This document shows, piece after piece, positions 36,530-47,522 of a DNA stretch of 64,000 nt. Each line of letters opens with the position of its first letter. Position 1 is the first letter of the stretch. Source of the DNA: Muricea muricata (lineage: Eukaryota; Cnidaria; Anthozoa; Malacalcyonacea; Plexauridae). The stretch is taken from the NCBI GenBank assembly GCA_963855995.1, contig OY979716.1:91450369-91514368 (forward strand), written 5' to 3'. Below the pieces are notes generated by a model. That model was not told the origin of the DNA and did not search any database. It worked only from the letters and a program-made list of their open reading frames with translations. The translations under genes were made by a program, and so were the position numbers.

Positions 36530-36954
36530 GAGTTCAGACCGCAATATGTAGTTGAGAAAGGACTTCTTCCAGAACACCCAAGAGCAAGACCAACTGATGA
36601 TGTCGAAGGCATTTTTTCTTTTTTACATGGACTGTTAGGACCAATTTTTGATGAAAAGGCCTTTCATGATGTGTTTCCGAAAGTCATCAGTGAAAACACC
36701 AAAAAATGTGATCCTGACTTGCCATTCTATTATCTACTGGCTCAAACGACCGCTACAACGATGGTTCACTAGCATCCTTCAACATACGATCAAGCACTGG
36801 GGAAGAACGTCTAGATCGTGTTCCTACATCTAGAAGGGCTGTTCCTGGAGTATTTGTTGCTAATCGTGCTGTCATCCCTCAATGTGGTCAATTAAGTGTA
36901 CGTTCAGCCCATTTCAAACCTGCTGAGAGCCCACCACCACCACCATCATCATAA
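36530..36954 (+). pseudogene. Unknown protein exon with one frameshift
   Basis: An acceptor-like TTTAAAG precedes 36530. The frame encodes PEHPRARPTDDVEGIFSFLH, a region with GPIFDEKAFHDVFPKV, then DPDLPFYYLL. After a 1-base shift near 36750 it continues in another frame through RYNDGSLASFN, EERLDRVPTSRRAVPGVFVANR and a proline tail ending at 36954. The two halves read as one protein, so the break is recent or an assembly error. I do not recognise a named family, though the composition suggests a repeated, element-associated gene. Confidence 0.5.
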
Positions 36955-38696
36955 AGTTCCTGAACATTGTACGTATTGTGGTGTGGACACATTTAGCATA
37001 GTTGTTGATATTTATTGTTGATATTTATATTCAAAAAAAGTGACTCATCAAATAAGTTTTATTCACATATTCCAATACAGAAATGACTTTACATAACACT
37101 ATAAAATGGTATATCACACCCATAACTAGCTGCGAGTAAACTGAGCCAATGGACTAATAGGTGGAAGTTCCTGAAAAACTCAAACTTAAAGGCTTTTTAG
37201 TTTAAAGAATTTGTCAATTGAAACAGAATTTTAGTAGTTTTGCTTTGCTGTAATGTTCCACAACAAAAGTACATGTATTTCATGCACAATGGTAATAAAG
37301 TAGTCATACCATAAGTACCAGATTGTTAGATTGTACTGATTGTTTATAATAGATGAATTTGTTTGCTCAAAATATCAAACATCTTCAAGGGGCAGAGGCA
37401 TGCTCCCTGAGACACCCTGGGATAGCTTGCATATTTAGTACTTGGCTCAGTATATCTCAAGTCCTAATTATGGGTCTGAATAGTTTATTGTATCATAAAC
37501 TGAAATATGTTACTATATTACATATTATAAAAAATGACATCATTGTTCAAAAGTTATATTTAGCACTGACAATGTGTGAATATTAAATATATTCAATCAT
37601 GCATAATTTCTAATGCCTGCATGTATTTCACAGAAATGCACAAAATCTTTTACACATAACCTTTTTTATTATTCTATCCTTAGGCTATCTTTTTTGAAGT
37701 CTGATGAATAAAAATTCTAAAAAAATCTAAATAGTCATTGAAAAAATCTAAAAACTAGTTTGCATATTTGGCAATTAAATAAAAATACTAAATAAAAGAT
37801 GTCTATCAATACACAAATACTGTTTATCTGTGGATTTGATCCTGCGATAGCTCTGAGAATAAGTCAAATTGCTAATAAGTTGACCATAAAATGCATGCAA
37901 ATAAAAATTATTAAATTTCTTGGCCAAAAAAAAGTCAAATAAGTGACAAGTTTTTGTGATTTCTCAGAGATACGCGAATATATTAGAGTACTTCACAAAG
38001 AATTTATACTAGTATGCAAAGGAATCATCGCACACTTTTGCTTTTTCTTACCACTTCTGGCTCCCACTCACCATGCCTTTTATCCAGATTTCATAATAAA
38101 AACCTACTTTAAAGAAGTCCACCCTATTTAATATGCTGAATACAAACATCAATAATATTTCCTGTAACCATTAGGGGGTGCAGATATTTGCAAAGTTCTG
38201 AGGCAATATAGCCAACATGACACTAACCAGTACCATAGTCCAAATCAATAGCAATTGCACTTGGGTCAAATGGATTCAAAGGCTCTGCCCTCAGGTGAAC
38301 TTTCACTGATGTATTTTGTTTAAGAGCAAGGTATGCTAGTTCAAAGAGATGTTGTTAATTTTGTTAATGAACAGCACTGATGCACTTAAAAGGTACAGAG
38401 TGGATATCTCTTGATCTTCATCACTGACATCATCATGATCATTGTTATCATCCAGTTGGGCCAAACAACCAAGCATGTCCCTTTCTACAAAGATATGATC
38501 AGATCATTTTAGTTATTGCTAAAAATAAGATTTCATGACTACTCAGTGCAACCAAGTCTTGATGTCTAAAATAAGAACATAATTCAGTAATACATATCAA
38601 TAGCAAACAAATGTATAAAAATAGAAATTCTAACAAATATAGAATAATCAAAACTTCTTTCCAAGATTAAACATTCATACTCTGATTGCTATTAAA

Positions 38697-39215
38697 TTAT
38701 GCTGTAGAAACAAAATCACAAACATCACACCTTCTAATTCCTGTGAGAACCAGTGACCTCGTCTGAGTATTAACGTTTGGGGCATCAACATTATCATCAT
38801 TTTCTGCAAGTGGTTGTGGAGAATTCCCTCTCTCAGGAGTTTCATCTACAGGTGATAATAAAACCCTATCAGTAGCTGGAAAATTAGGACAATTGCAACT
38901 TACCGCATTAACATCTAGCAAGGGAGTAACACAAATATCATCCGTATCTGGGATGACTGCAGCCACTCCACTTGTATTTGCTGACAATATTTGATCCACG
39001 TCAAAATCCCACAATAAGAGCATTCGCATGTCTTCTTCATATCCTTTACCTTCTTCAACAGGATCTTTGGTATCAAACTCGATATAGAATTTTGCAAACC
39101 AAGAATATAACAATTGTAACAATGAACATTTATATTCAGATATTGAGGGCCACAAATTTATCAGTAGCTTTTGCTTACTGTCAAGTGTTACCCTCGTGAA
39201 ATAAAGTTTATTCAT
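38697..39215 (-). CDS. Hypothetical protein, weak
   Basis: An open frame of about 170 codons on the minus strand. The first codons lie in an ATTC tandem run and no domain is recognisable. An acidic, low-complexity middle (PLAENDDNVDAPNV) could be real coding sequence of the 4.2-kb insert. Treat as doubtful. Confidence 0.25.
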   Translation of the reverse strand: MNKLYFTRVTLDSKQKLLINLWPSISEYKCSLLQLLYSWFAKFYIEFDTKDPVEEGKGYEEDMRMLLLWDFDVDQILSANTSGVAAVIPDTDDICVTPLLDVNAVSCNCPNFPATDRVLLSPVDETPERGNSPQPLAENDDNVDAPNVNTQTRSLVLTGIRRCDVCDFVSTA

Positions 39216-40550
39216 TCATTCATTCATGTACAATCTTTTTAAAAAATAAAAGAAAGATCCTCCCAAACAGAAAATTTTCATAGCTCAGTAACCTTGAAAG
39301 GCTCAAATATTTTGCTAGCTTTCACAGTGACAACACAAGGCGATTTCAGACCGTCCAGTTTTGAAATCAGAGCCTCGGTGTTCGGAGTAATCAAAAATGC
39401 AAGTTCTTCACTCGTACGGTTTATCAAGAATGCAAAAATGACAGTAAATGACATGTAATCTTAAAAACGGTAAACTTGGACTTGTAAAAGCCTCGTCATA
39501 ATAAGCATCACAACAATAAATATGTATCGTGGTATTTTCTCGTAGTATTGTAGCCTGACAGTCCTGTCTTTCGAAAGCCTCCATATTTCTTTGCCGCACA
39601 GAGATGCTCGCATCGCAACAGCCCACGCATGAATGAGACACTGCGTGGAAAAGCACGCAAATTTCCCATGATGCTTTGCGAGGAGCTGTCCAACCTTCTC
39701 TGAGACTCTTTAGTAGCCGTAATGATTCCACATTTTAGTTTCAAAGTTTACGTTTCTTTGTTTTGTAAAAGCAAGACTGTAGTTCGATTGTAAGTGTGAA
39801 AATAATTTACAGGTAAAAATACGACCGTAGATATTTGAATAAAAATGCATGGCTTGAAATGGCTTTTATTGCAAAACAAAGATTTAATAGTTTATAAATA
39901 TTCATCAAAACGTTTTAATAAGGTAGCGTAATAAATTGTATTTCATACCGTATCAAAGTTCACATTACGCATGATGACATACGGACCACAGAGATTTAAA
40001 AAATTAAGTATTTTGTCATTAAAACTGGTAATTCTTTCAATATTTTCACAGCTATTTCAAAAATATAGAGCGAATACGCAATATTAAAAACTGCCGTGTC
40101 GGCGTGTTGCTATGACACAGTGAACTCAATATAACTGGAAGGCTACCTGAGGCGGGAAATTTGAAGCCAAACATAACCAGGCCCCCACCAGAAAAAACGT
40201 GCTCGGCCATCTAAGGAATGTATACAAAAGCCATCCGATAACTGTCAAAAATGGGCTGAAACACTTCTCAGGTAGATTAATGCATGGATCCACCCTCAAA
40301 ATAGCATTAAACCCTAAAATGGTCATAAAACATCAGCGAATTTATACATTGCAAAGAAATTCACGAAACTTAATCACAATGGTCAGAGCTTAACACTTAT
40401 ATATTTATCGTTTCCATGGAAACGATATATATATATAGTTTCTATGGAAATTCCATATTTTAAATACGCCGCTTGAGCGCGACGACGTACTTTACGACAG
40501 AGAGATATTTTATTGAAATTTACACTGTTTAACAGAACAAGATCTATAAA

Positions 40551-42035
40551 ATGAGTCTGAATTTATCAACAAGAGATAGTCTTTTACATGGTGTATCATT
40601 CAATAAGAAAGGCAAGATAATATGGACAAGATCTTTCGAAGATCTACAGATGTTTGTGGAAGAAGTATTGGATTTGACTGATGGCGTTTGGGGTTGCCCT
40701 GGAGGATTTGCTAAACAGTTTAAATCTGAAAATATTGATCTCCGGTGGTATTCCGATTCACAAACAATTACTTTAAGTGGAAAAGCGAAGGACGAAATCG
40801 GCGAGCGGTTGAATTCGGCGGCCCTTATATCGGAGAAGCTGGCAAATCCAAATTCAAGCGAAGGCTCGAAAATAGACAACCATGTTGGCGAGAAGTATAC
40901 TTCTTCGACTTTGAATTTTGATGACTCCAGAGACGAGAACAATGATAACCGCCCATTTGTTGATGAATCATTCAATGATGCTTTTAAATATTTGGAGAAT
41001 AAAATGAATGAATTAAATTCTGCATTTATCAAGAGAATTAATGACCTGGAACAAGTGGTGTTTGAGACAAAAGATAATGAAAAACACCTTTTAATGAGTG
41101 AATTAAAACGGGAAAATCAAGAATTAAAGAATGAAAACCAAGCCCTTCGGGATAAGATAATAAACTTAACCCTTATAGCTTCGGATATGAAAACTAAAGT
41201 TGAAGATATGGAAAACGAACGGCTAAGTCTTACTACAGCAATAAGGCTAATCCAAACGGCCCCGTATATCGATGCTGATACAGAGCAACCATTTCAAATT
41301 CAGAATGGAAAAAAGCGGAATGTAAAACATAATTCGAAGCAAAAATCTGAAGCTGCGCAACCAAGTATTACATTAACTAATCGTTACGAAGTTCTAAGTA
41401 CTGATGATGAGCAATCTGGTATCAAGTCAAAGTCCACCATGGGATTTAAAGACAGGATGGCACAAGTACAAGGTCAAAATAATGATAAAAAGCAACCAAA
41501 CATTCGAAAAAAGTTTGATAATGATAAAGTAAAGTCAACTAAAGGACCAGCCGTAATCCTTGGAGACTCTATGGTAAAGATGTTACAACCAACGAAACTT
41601 GCTCGGTCAGTCGGTCAAAGAGTTCAAGTGAAAACATTCCCAGGAGCAACAATAGCGGACATGGAGCATTATGTGCAACCAACTTTGGATAAAAAGCCCA
41701 AACTGGTCGTTTTGCACGTTGGGACCAATGATTTACAGAACAAGGAACCAAAGGAGCTAAAAGATGGAATGAAGCTGTTATGCAAAGGTATAGTAACTAG
41801 GAATCCGACTACAGAAATTGCTATATCTGAAATTGTGAGGAGACAAGACTTGGCGGTAAATAGTAAATTACACGAAACTAATGCATTGTTGTCTAATCTT
41901 TGTGAAGAGGCCAACTGGTACTTCATTAGACATGATAATAAAGATACTAAGCATTTAAATGGATCAGGGCTGCATTTAAATAGAAAAGGTACTGCAATAC
42001 TGGCCAAAAATTATATCGATTTTCTTAAAAATTGA
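40551..42035 (+). CDS. CR1/L2-type LINE ORF1 with coiled coil and SGNH esterase domain
   Basis: An intact 494-codon frame from the ATG at 40551 to the TGA at 42033-42035. Residues about 140-235 are a coiled coil rich in leucine, glutamate and asparagine (ENQELKNENQALRDK), typical of LINE ORF1 trimerisation. Residues about 335-490 form an SGNH/GDSL-like esterase: GDS at 338-340, GTND at 391-394 and LHLN with the catalytic-type His at 475. The residue where a catalytic Asp often precedes that His is Ser in this copy. Esterase ORF1 proteins are a known feature of CR1/L2 LINEs. The open frame implies recent activity. The stop is followed by CTAG and ORF2 continues in the same frame. Confidence 0.88.
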   Translation: MSLNLSTRDSLLHGVSFNKKGKIIWTRSFEDLQMFVEEVLDLTDGVWGCPGGFAKQFKSENIDLRWYSDSQTITLSGKAKDEIGERLNSAALISEKLANPNSSEGSKIDNHVGEKYTSSTLNFDDSRDENNDNRPFVDESFNDAFKYLENKMNELNSAFIKRINDLEQVVFETKDNEKHLLMSELKRENQELKNENQALRDKIINLTLIASDMKTKVEDMENERLSLTTAIRLIQTAPYIDADTEQPFQIQNGKKRNVKHNSKQKSEAAQPSITLTNRYEVLSTDDEQSGIKSKSTMGFKDRMAQVQGQNNDKKQPNIRKKFDNDKVKSTKGPAVILGDSMVKMLQPTKLARSVGQRVQVKTFPGATIADMEHYVQPTLDKKPKLVVLHVGTNDLQNKEPKELKDGMKLLCKGIVTRNPTTEIAISEIVRRQDLAVNSKLHETNALLSNLCEEANWYFIRHDNKDTKHLNGSGLHLNRKGTAILAKNYIDFLKN

Positions 42036-42039
42036 CTAG
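42033..42039 (+). promoter_or_regulatory. UGA-CUAG stop context between ORF1 and ORF2 (candidate readthrough signal)
   Basis: ORF1 ends with TGA immediately followed by CTAG. The downstream codons 42036-42269 have no stop and no ATG, and run in the ORF1 frame into the endonuclease. UGA followed by CUAG is a known efficient readthrough context in animals. The first in-frame ATG (42270) lies after the endonuclease start motif. Confidence 0.6.
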
Positions 42040-43571
42040 TTTATGACAATAGGAATCAATCACGAGATAATGAAAACTCTGAAACAGAATTCACAATCAA
42101 TAGTAATACGAAAACCTACAATATAACAAACACTGAGCACAGCCCCTACATTGATATTGAACCTAAGACTACTAATGTTCATCAATCGATTTCAAATATA
42201 CAAGGATTTAAAATAGCTTCTTTAAATGTCGCAAGTTTGCTAAAACATATTGATGAACTTAGGATTCTTATGAATAATAAAGAAATACATGTTCTAGCAA
42301 TTAACGAGACTCGACTAGATAATAGCATCCCAATTCCATTGATAACAGTTCAAGGTTATACTTGGATTTATAAACACAGAAATAGATCTGGTGGTGGTAT
42401 TGGCTTTTATATCAAGGATTCAATTAATTATCGAATCAGATCTGACTTAAACGATCCTGATATTGAAATTCTTACAATTGAAATTGTAACAAAAAATGTA
42501 AAGCCTTTTTTCATTACTACATGGTATCGCCCACCAAGCGATTCAATTGATTCCCTCTATAAATTTGAGAACTGCTTGCAATTGATTGATCAAAGTGACA
42601 AAGAAAGCATAATTATAGGTGATATGAATTATGACTTCCTTCCTACTGAAATTTCATCTCAAGCTCTTGAATTCAAATTTATCACAAGATTATATCAATA
42701 TGAGCAACTAATAAATGAACCAACCAGAGTTACTGAAAATAGTCAAACTCTTATTGATCATTTTTATACCACAAATCCACATGATATTACCTTATGCGGA
42801 GTTTCAACTGCATGCATAAGTGACCATTATTTAATCTATGGGATCAGAAAATCTAAAATTGTTAAGGAAAGAGGGAAAGTAATTGAGTACCGTGACTACA
42901 AGAATTTTGATGAGCGGGTGTTTTTAAGTGATCTGCAGATTTCCTTTTTCAACTTGGACCTTGATAAACAGGATGTGAATACATCCTGGTTAAATTGGAA
43001 GAATACTTTTTTCAGAATTTGGGATAAGCATGCGCCAATAAAAAAGCGGAAAGTGTCAGGTAAAAGTCTGGCATGGCTAACACCCGATTTAACAGGACAA
43101 AAACGTCATCTTAAATTCCTGCATAGACAGGCGCGCTCAGTCAATACCTCTGAGAAATGGCTGAATTACAAAAAGGCAAAAAATCAATATAATAGACTGA
43201 TAAAAAAGTCTAAACGTATTTATTATGAAAAAAGTTTACACAGTCATTCTGGTAATATAAAACAGACTTGGAAAACAATTAATGAAATTTTAAATAAATC
43301 TTCAAATCGAAACAAAAGTATTGAAATAAAAGCTGAAAATGGTGAGATGATAGATGTAACATCTATCCCGGATACGTTCAATAATTACTTTGTTCAATTA
43401 CGTGAAACGTTAGCTCGCGAAATTCCTCAATCGAATGTTTCCCCTATGAGTTTTTTGAACGACATTAATCCTGCTGGACATGCATTTCCCAAGTTTCATG
43501 AAATTCCTTTTTTTCAGCGGCGTCGCGGACTCGGTAAATCGCAAAAACAAATTCCGTTTTCCCACATTTAA
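42036..43571 (+). CDS. LINE ORF2, AP-like endonuclease part, lacking reverse transcriptase
   Basis: The frame is continuous with ORF1 after the TGA. It has the apurinic-type endonuclease motifs: the Asn region IASLNVASL, Glu in AINETRLDN, IGDMNYDF and SDHYLIYG, followed by a lysine-rich linker up to about 43470 (FNNYFVQLRETLAREIPQ). After about 43480 the sequence no longer resembles LINE protein and the frame stops at 43571. No reverse transcriptase follows anywhere to 47130. LINEs usually lose the 5' end, so loss of the 3' part suggests a later insertion, deletion or recombination. This copy cannot move by itself. Confidence 0.8.
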   Translation, partial: LVYDNRNQSRDNENSETEFTINSNTKTYNITNTEHSPYIDIEPKTTNVHQSISNIQGFKIASLNVASLLKHIDELRILMNNKEIHVLAINETRLDNSIPIPLITVQGYTWIYKHRNRSGGGIGFYIKDSINYRIRSDLNDPDIEILTIEIVTKNVKPFFITTWYRPPSDSIDSLYKFENCLQLIDQSDKESIIIGDMNYDFLPTEISSQALEFKFITRLYQYEQLINEPTRVTENSQTLIDHFYTTNPHDITLCGVSTACISDHYLIYGIRKSKIVKERGKVIEYRDYKNFDERVFLSDLQISFFNLDLDKQDVNTSWLNWKNTFFRIWDKHAPIKKRKVSGKSLAWLTPDLTGQKRHLKFLHRQARSVNTSEKWLNYKKAKNQYNRLIKKSKRIYYEKSLHSHSGNIKQTWKTINEILNKSSNRNKSIEIKAENGEMIDVTSIPDTFNNYFVQLRETLAREIPQSNVSPMSFLNDINPAGHAFPKFHEIPFFQRRRGLGKSQKQIPFSHI

Positions 43572-46500
43572 ATTACCTTAGTGTCTTAACATTACATTTC
43601 TAACCTCTGATCGTAAATATGATTCGTTGTTAATTTCTAAGAATCAATAACACATTAACAGTTGGGATTTTGCTCTGGAATTATTTCTCGTTTAGCCACA
43701 AAGTGAATTAATAGGAAAAAACAAAGGTTGGCATACAAAACTACATGCAATTACAAAAGTTTTGATATTTTTATTTCAAAGAATAAAGTTAAAATTCCTT
43801 GTCCGCAAGCCAAACGAAAGTTTCCGTAAAATTTGTCGAAAAGACGCCATTTTGATTTGGAGCCAGCGCTGTTATGATAAGCGGCATACGCTAAAATAAA
43901 CAAATGTTATGGTTTAGCGTATTAGTGCGAATTTTCAATATTTCGAGGATTTAAGGAACAAAGTGAAGGTTTCACAGCTAATACAACAAAATATTTCAAT
44001 GTTTTTGAGATGTAGTGCTACAACATCGTTCAAAAATGTATACAGTTGTATGAAAACCGTTTCAGACGTTTACCATCCAGTTGTTTTCAAGGACGGAAAC
44101 CAAATATAGCTTGAATGTCCAAATATGGCTTGAACATTTAAGTTAAATGTCTAAATCATATTCTCGGTATTTTTTTTATGTTTAGGGTCGGTCAGTGGTA
44201 TTTTTTTTTCTTCCCTAAAATGTTGTAATTATTGAAAGCCCCCTCACATCAAGAAGCCAAAATTCAATGTTGAACCCCCCCCCCCCCAAAGATATTACAA
44301 CATTTTTTTACTCATATAAGCTAATCATATAATTGGAGAGTAAATCCAGGTTCCCATTTGGTCTAACAGGCTGGGTGATTGTGACCATATTATTTCCATG
44401 CAGTATATAAACCAGGCTGAAGCAAATGTCTTCAAATTTAATTGCAGCCCTAAATCAATTTTTGACACCCCGCCCCAAATTGTTTTATAGAGATTAAAAG
44501 CATCCCTTCTGGTAATTTATTAATACTTATGACCCACCAGCACATTTTTGCCCACCCCCCCTCATAAATAATTACGGGTCTGGCCCTTGGTGCAGCAAAT
44601 ATTTTCATTATAAATTAATTGGAGAATCTAAATTCACTGTAATTAATGCACTTATCAAGCAAAATTACCACAGAATATTGAATATGTAAAAATTGTGTTG
44701 AACAAAAAATCAAGAAACCACTACAGTACAGCATTTTTGTTACATTTAAAGGTGATTATATGATCAGGGTAACTGGTAACTAAATATTTATTGTACTATA
44801 GTCCATAAACATAGTGACTGTTGAACAATGTTGTTTCGTAGAATATGTTTGCAATTCAAACATTAAGACATTGCAGAAACATAAACATATTAAAACAACA
44901 TTGTTTAAACAGCAACTGTGTTTCTGCCATATACACCAACCAGTATCTCTCTCAATACAATATGTATGGCAGTATGGGGAAGTTGTATTTTTTTCCAATT
45001 TCCATGGCATTTTCTGAAATACTAAGTACTTCAGTGGTAGGGGTGATATCATAAACAGTACATAAAAATGCATTAATTTAAAAAGTCTTCAAGGGTAAAA
45101 GTCTAGGGCAATCCAGTGTATTTTCACTGATTAATGATTAATGCTCGTATTGACTTGACATATTGACCAACAGCATGAGCAAAATTATATATTAGCCCAA
45201 ACAGTCATTATTCATCTATAATAATTATATAATTATATGCATATAATATGCAGTAAGTTCCAAATAGTCGTCATATTGATTTGGAAACATTAGAAGACCA
45301 TCAGGAAAATTGTTGGAGATGCACAACAGTCATTAATTATCTGCACCAAGACCAAACATGACATGTCTTCACTTGGCAAAGGACAAGCTAAGAAAAAAAG
45401 CTAAATGATTAATTAACCTATTTAAGTACCTACCATGGGAAAGCTAAATCATAATGCTTTGGCATTAGTTGAAGTATACACATCTGTTGCTGCATTTGGG
45501 CACATTGCCAGCCAATGAGTGAAAATAAACAAGTAAAATGATCAGGCAATATGGAGTGTTAGAAAGAGTATAACACTGAAACAATGGCACATTGCAAATT
45601 TGCAAGTTTAGTGTAAGTAACTGTAATGTAATTAATTAAATTGATCAGTCATTATTGGTTGCAACATAATAAAACATGATGAAGTTTTACCTTAAATAAA
45701 ATAAAGCTATGATTTTATATTAAATAATGAACAACTGAATAAGCCCATAACTTTGTGCAGACGAAAAACTTGCAAGATCAAGTTGTCCACATATGTGTCT
45801 ATGGGCAAATGATTGTCAAAATATTCCTGTCTTTTAGGAATCAGTTCAATCCTGGCAATATTACTGCAAAAATACAAAAATACAAGTACAGCAATTTGAT
45901 ATAAAGTATTAAACTACATTTATATCATCCCATTGCAAACATTTTAATGCATGCAACTTCGGACTTCTGCCTTGAGTGATTGCCAAATGACAAATATTTA
46001 TATGTATAATATAACAATTTGATACAGAAGTAAAAAAGCTAGACTACTAGGAGTACAAGCAGAAAGCTAGTTAATAGTCGAGTCATTCCCTCTACTGTCA
46101 CCACGAAAACACACGTTGAGTTGATTAAATAGCATTAAGTTTTGGTCTATAAGTCGAATTTAAAATACTAAAAATGCTTACCTTTTATATAAGTGAAGTT
46201 TAACACTTGAAAATCTTTTTCTTTAATATATAAAACTTGTAAACGAGATTAGTCTACAAAAGCAGTCCTTCCGCTCAGCACTCCTGCTACCAAACCACCA
46301 ACCGAAAAAAAGTCGAAAAACTGTCGTGCATGCTCGAATTAACGCCGCAGCGTGGCAAAAGCAGTGAACTGGGCAAAAGTTCGACCCATGCATTGATCTA
46401 CTTGAGTTCTAAAGTTTTAACAAAATGTAATCAAAACAATGGTCAAATGACTATCTTTCAAACTTAACCTTCTTGACCAAATTCATTTAAATAAAAAGCA

Positions 46501-47131
46501 ATTTTTACGCGAAGGCGTACAGCCAAGAGTGGCGATTGTCACGGCGGCAGAAGTTATTTCGTTTTCGAAGTCATTTTTTCCTTTTAATTAGTGTAGCTTA
46601 TACGCATTTCAAGTGCTCTAAGACAAATATAAATAAAAACCAACATAAGCACAGTTTTGACTACTCATATTTAATGATACAAAATTTTACAAACCTCGAT
46701 TACTTTTTCCAACATTCCGAAAGATATTACAAGACTTTTCGATGCGAGTTTTCGAAAACTTTTTACTCTTTTCGCACATCCATGGCTCGGTTATCCAGAA
46801 ACTTCATTGATTTAAGTCTAAGATCAAGGAACTGCGGCAAAAATTCTTTTCCAAAAGTTCCAAAAGGCAAATATTCAAATATCCGAAGTACAAAAACTTT
46901 GTTGAAATAATCCCAATATTTTGAACTGACCTGAGGTCTTTTCGAGCTCCTGTTTCCACATTAAAACTTATCATCATAAGAAACTTGATTTCTCTTTATC
47001 ATTTCGGTATCAACGCAGAATATGACTTGCTTTCAGGCCAAAAAAGAACTTTTCATAGTAAAAAATACCATTTTGTGATTCATCACTCCTTGTAATTAGC
47101 ACGCGAGACTGTCGCGAAGCTGAACTCGCGC
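43572..47131. other. Right part of the hAT-like element, no gene recognised
   Basis: AT-rich sequence with homopolymer tracts (C11 near 44275) and scattered short open frames. I see no transposase, RT or host exon. Confidence 0.4.
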
Positions 47132-47169
47132 GAAATGACCCCCAGACACGCGTGTCTGGGGGTCATTTC
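47132..47169. repeat. Perfect 38-bp palindrome
   Basis: The half-site GAAATGACCCCCAGACACG is followed at once by its exact reverse complement, with no loop. Beyond one mismatch, three more pairs extend it on each side (47128-47173). It sits 74 bp from the right end of the hAT-like element. Confidence 0.95.
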
Positions 47170-47522
47170 ACGCAAAATTTGGCTTCAAATCCTGTATTAC
47201 CAGCTTAACTGAAGGTAGTCTTCCAGTTATATTGAGTTCGCTGCTATGACAACAATCCTGGGAATACTTCATGTTCCGAAACTATAGCTGCATCTTTGAT
47301 AGATTAAGGCAAGGGGTTTCACATGAATGCATGTACTTCTAGTTATATTTGAAACAAAATTAGCAATCTCAAAGATGCTCATTGTGCACAGTGATACCAC
47401 AAGTTGTGTAACTTCAGCGTATCAAATAGAGTTGAATATCTCGAGAAAGAAGGTGAGCTAGAAAAATTGCACCAAAAAGTTGCACTGCAATTTTAAACAA
47501 TGTTGGCAATGCAATCCATAAA

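Larger units (their letters stand above)
35631..39835. other. 4.2-kb unassigned insert in the Helitron-like element
   Basis: Absent from the inverted copy at 47523-48088. It contains a frameshifted coding region at 36530-36954, a weak open frame on the minus strand at 38697-39215 and an ATTC run near 39210-39226. I found no terminal repeats or clear target duplication. It may be a further transposon or captured host sequence. Stretch 36955-38696 shows no gene. Confidence 0.5.
40118..47243. mobile_element. hAT-like element, 7.1 kb, perfect 8-bp target duplication
   Basis: The ends CAGTGAACTCAATATAAC (40118 on) and the complement of CAGCGAACTCAATATAAC (to 47243) match over 24 bp with one mismatch. 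CTATGACA is duplicated at 40110-40117 and 47244-47251, and removing the element restores the Helitron-like sequence seen in the 47523-48088 copy. No hAT transposase is visible, so it is non-autonomous. It contains the LINE at 40551-43571 and a 38-bp palindrome at 47132-47169. Confidence 0.8.
35408..47342 (+). mobile_element. Helitron-like non-autonomous element, split by two large insertions
   Basis: It begins TCCCCGAGCCGCAG with GC-rich hairpins and ends ACTTCTAG followed by T, the CTAG-type 3' end of Helitrons. Its own sequence is about 35408-35630, 39836-40117 and 47252-47342, roughly 600 bp, and matches the complete inverted copy at 47523-48088 piece by piece. The first gap is a 4.2-kb insert; the second is a hAT-like element with an 8-bp target duplication. 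The base before the 5' end is G rather than the usual A. Confidence 0.65.

Noticed and set aside
40544-41032. Minus-strand frame of 162 codons
   Set aside because: Antisense shadow of the intact LINE ORF1.
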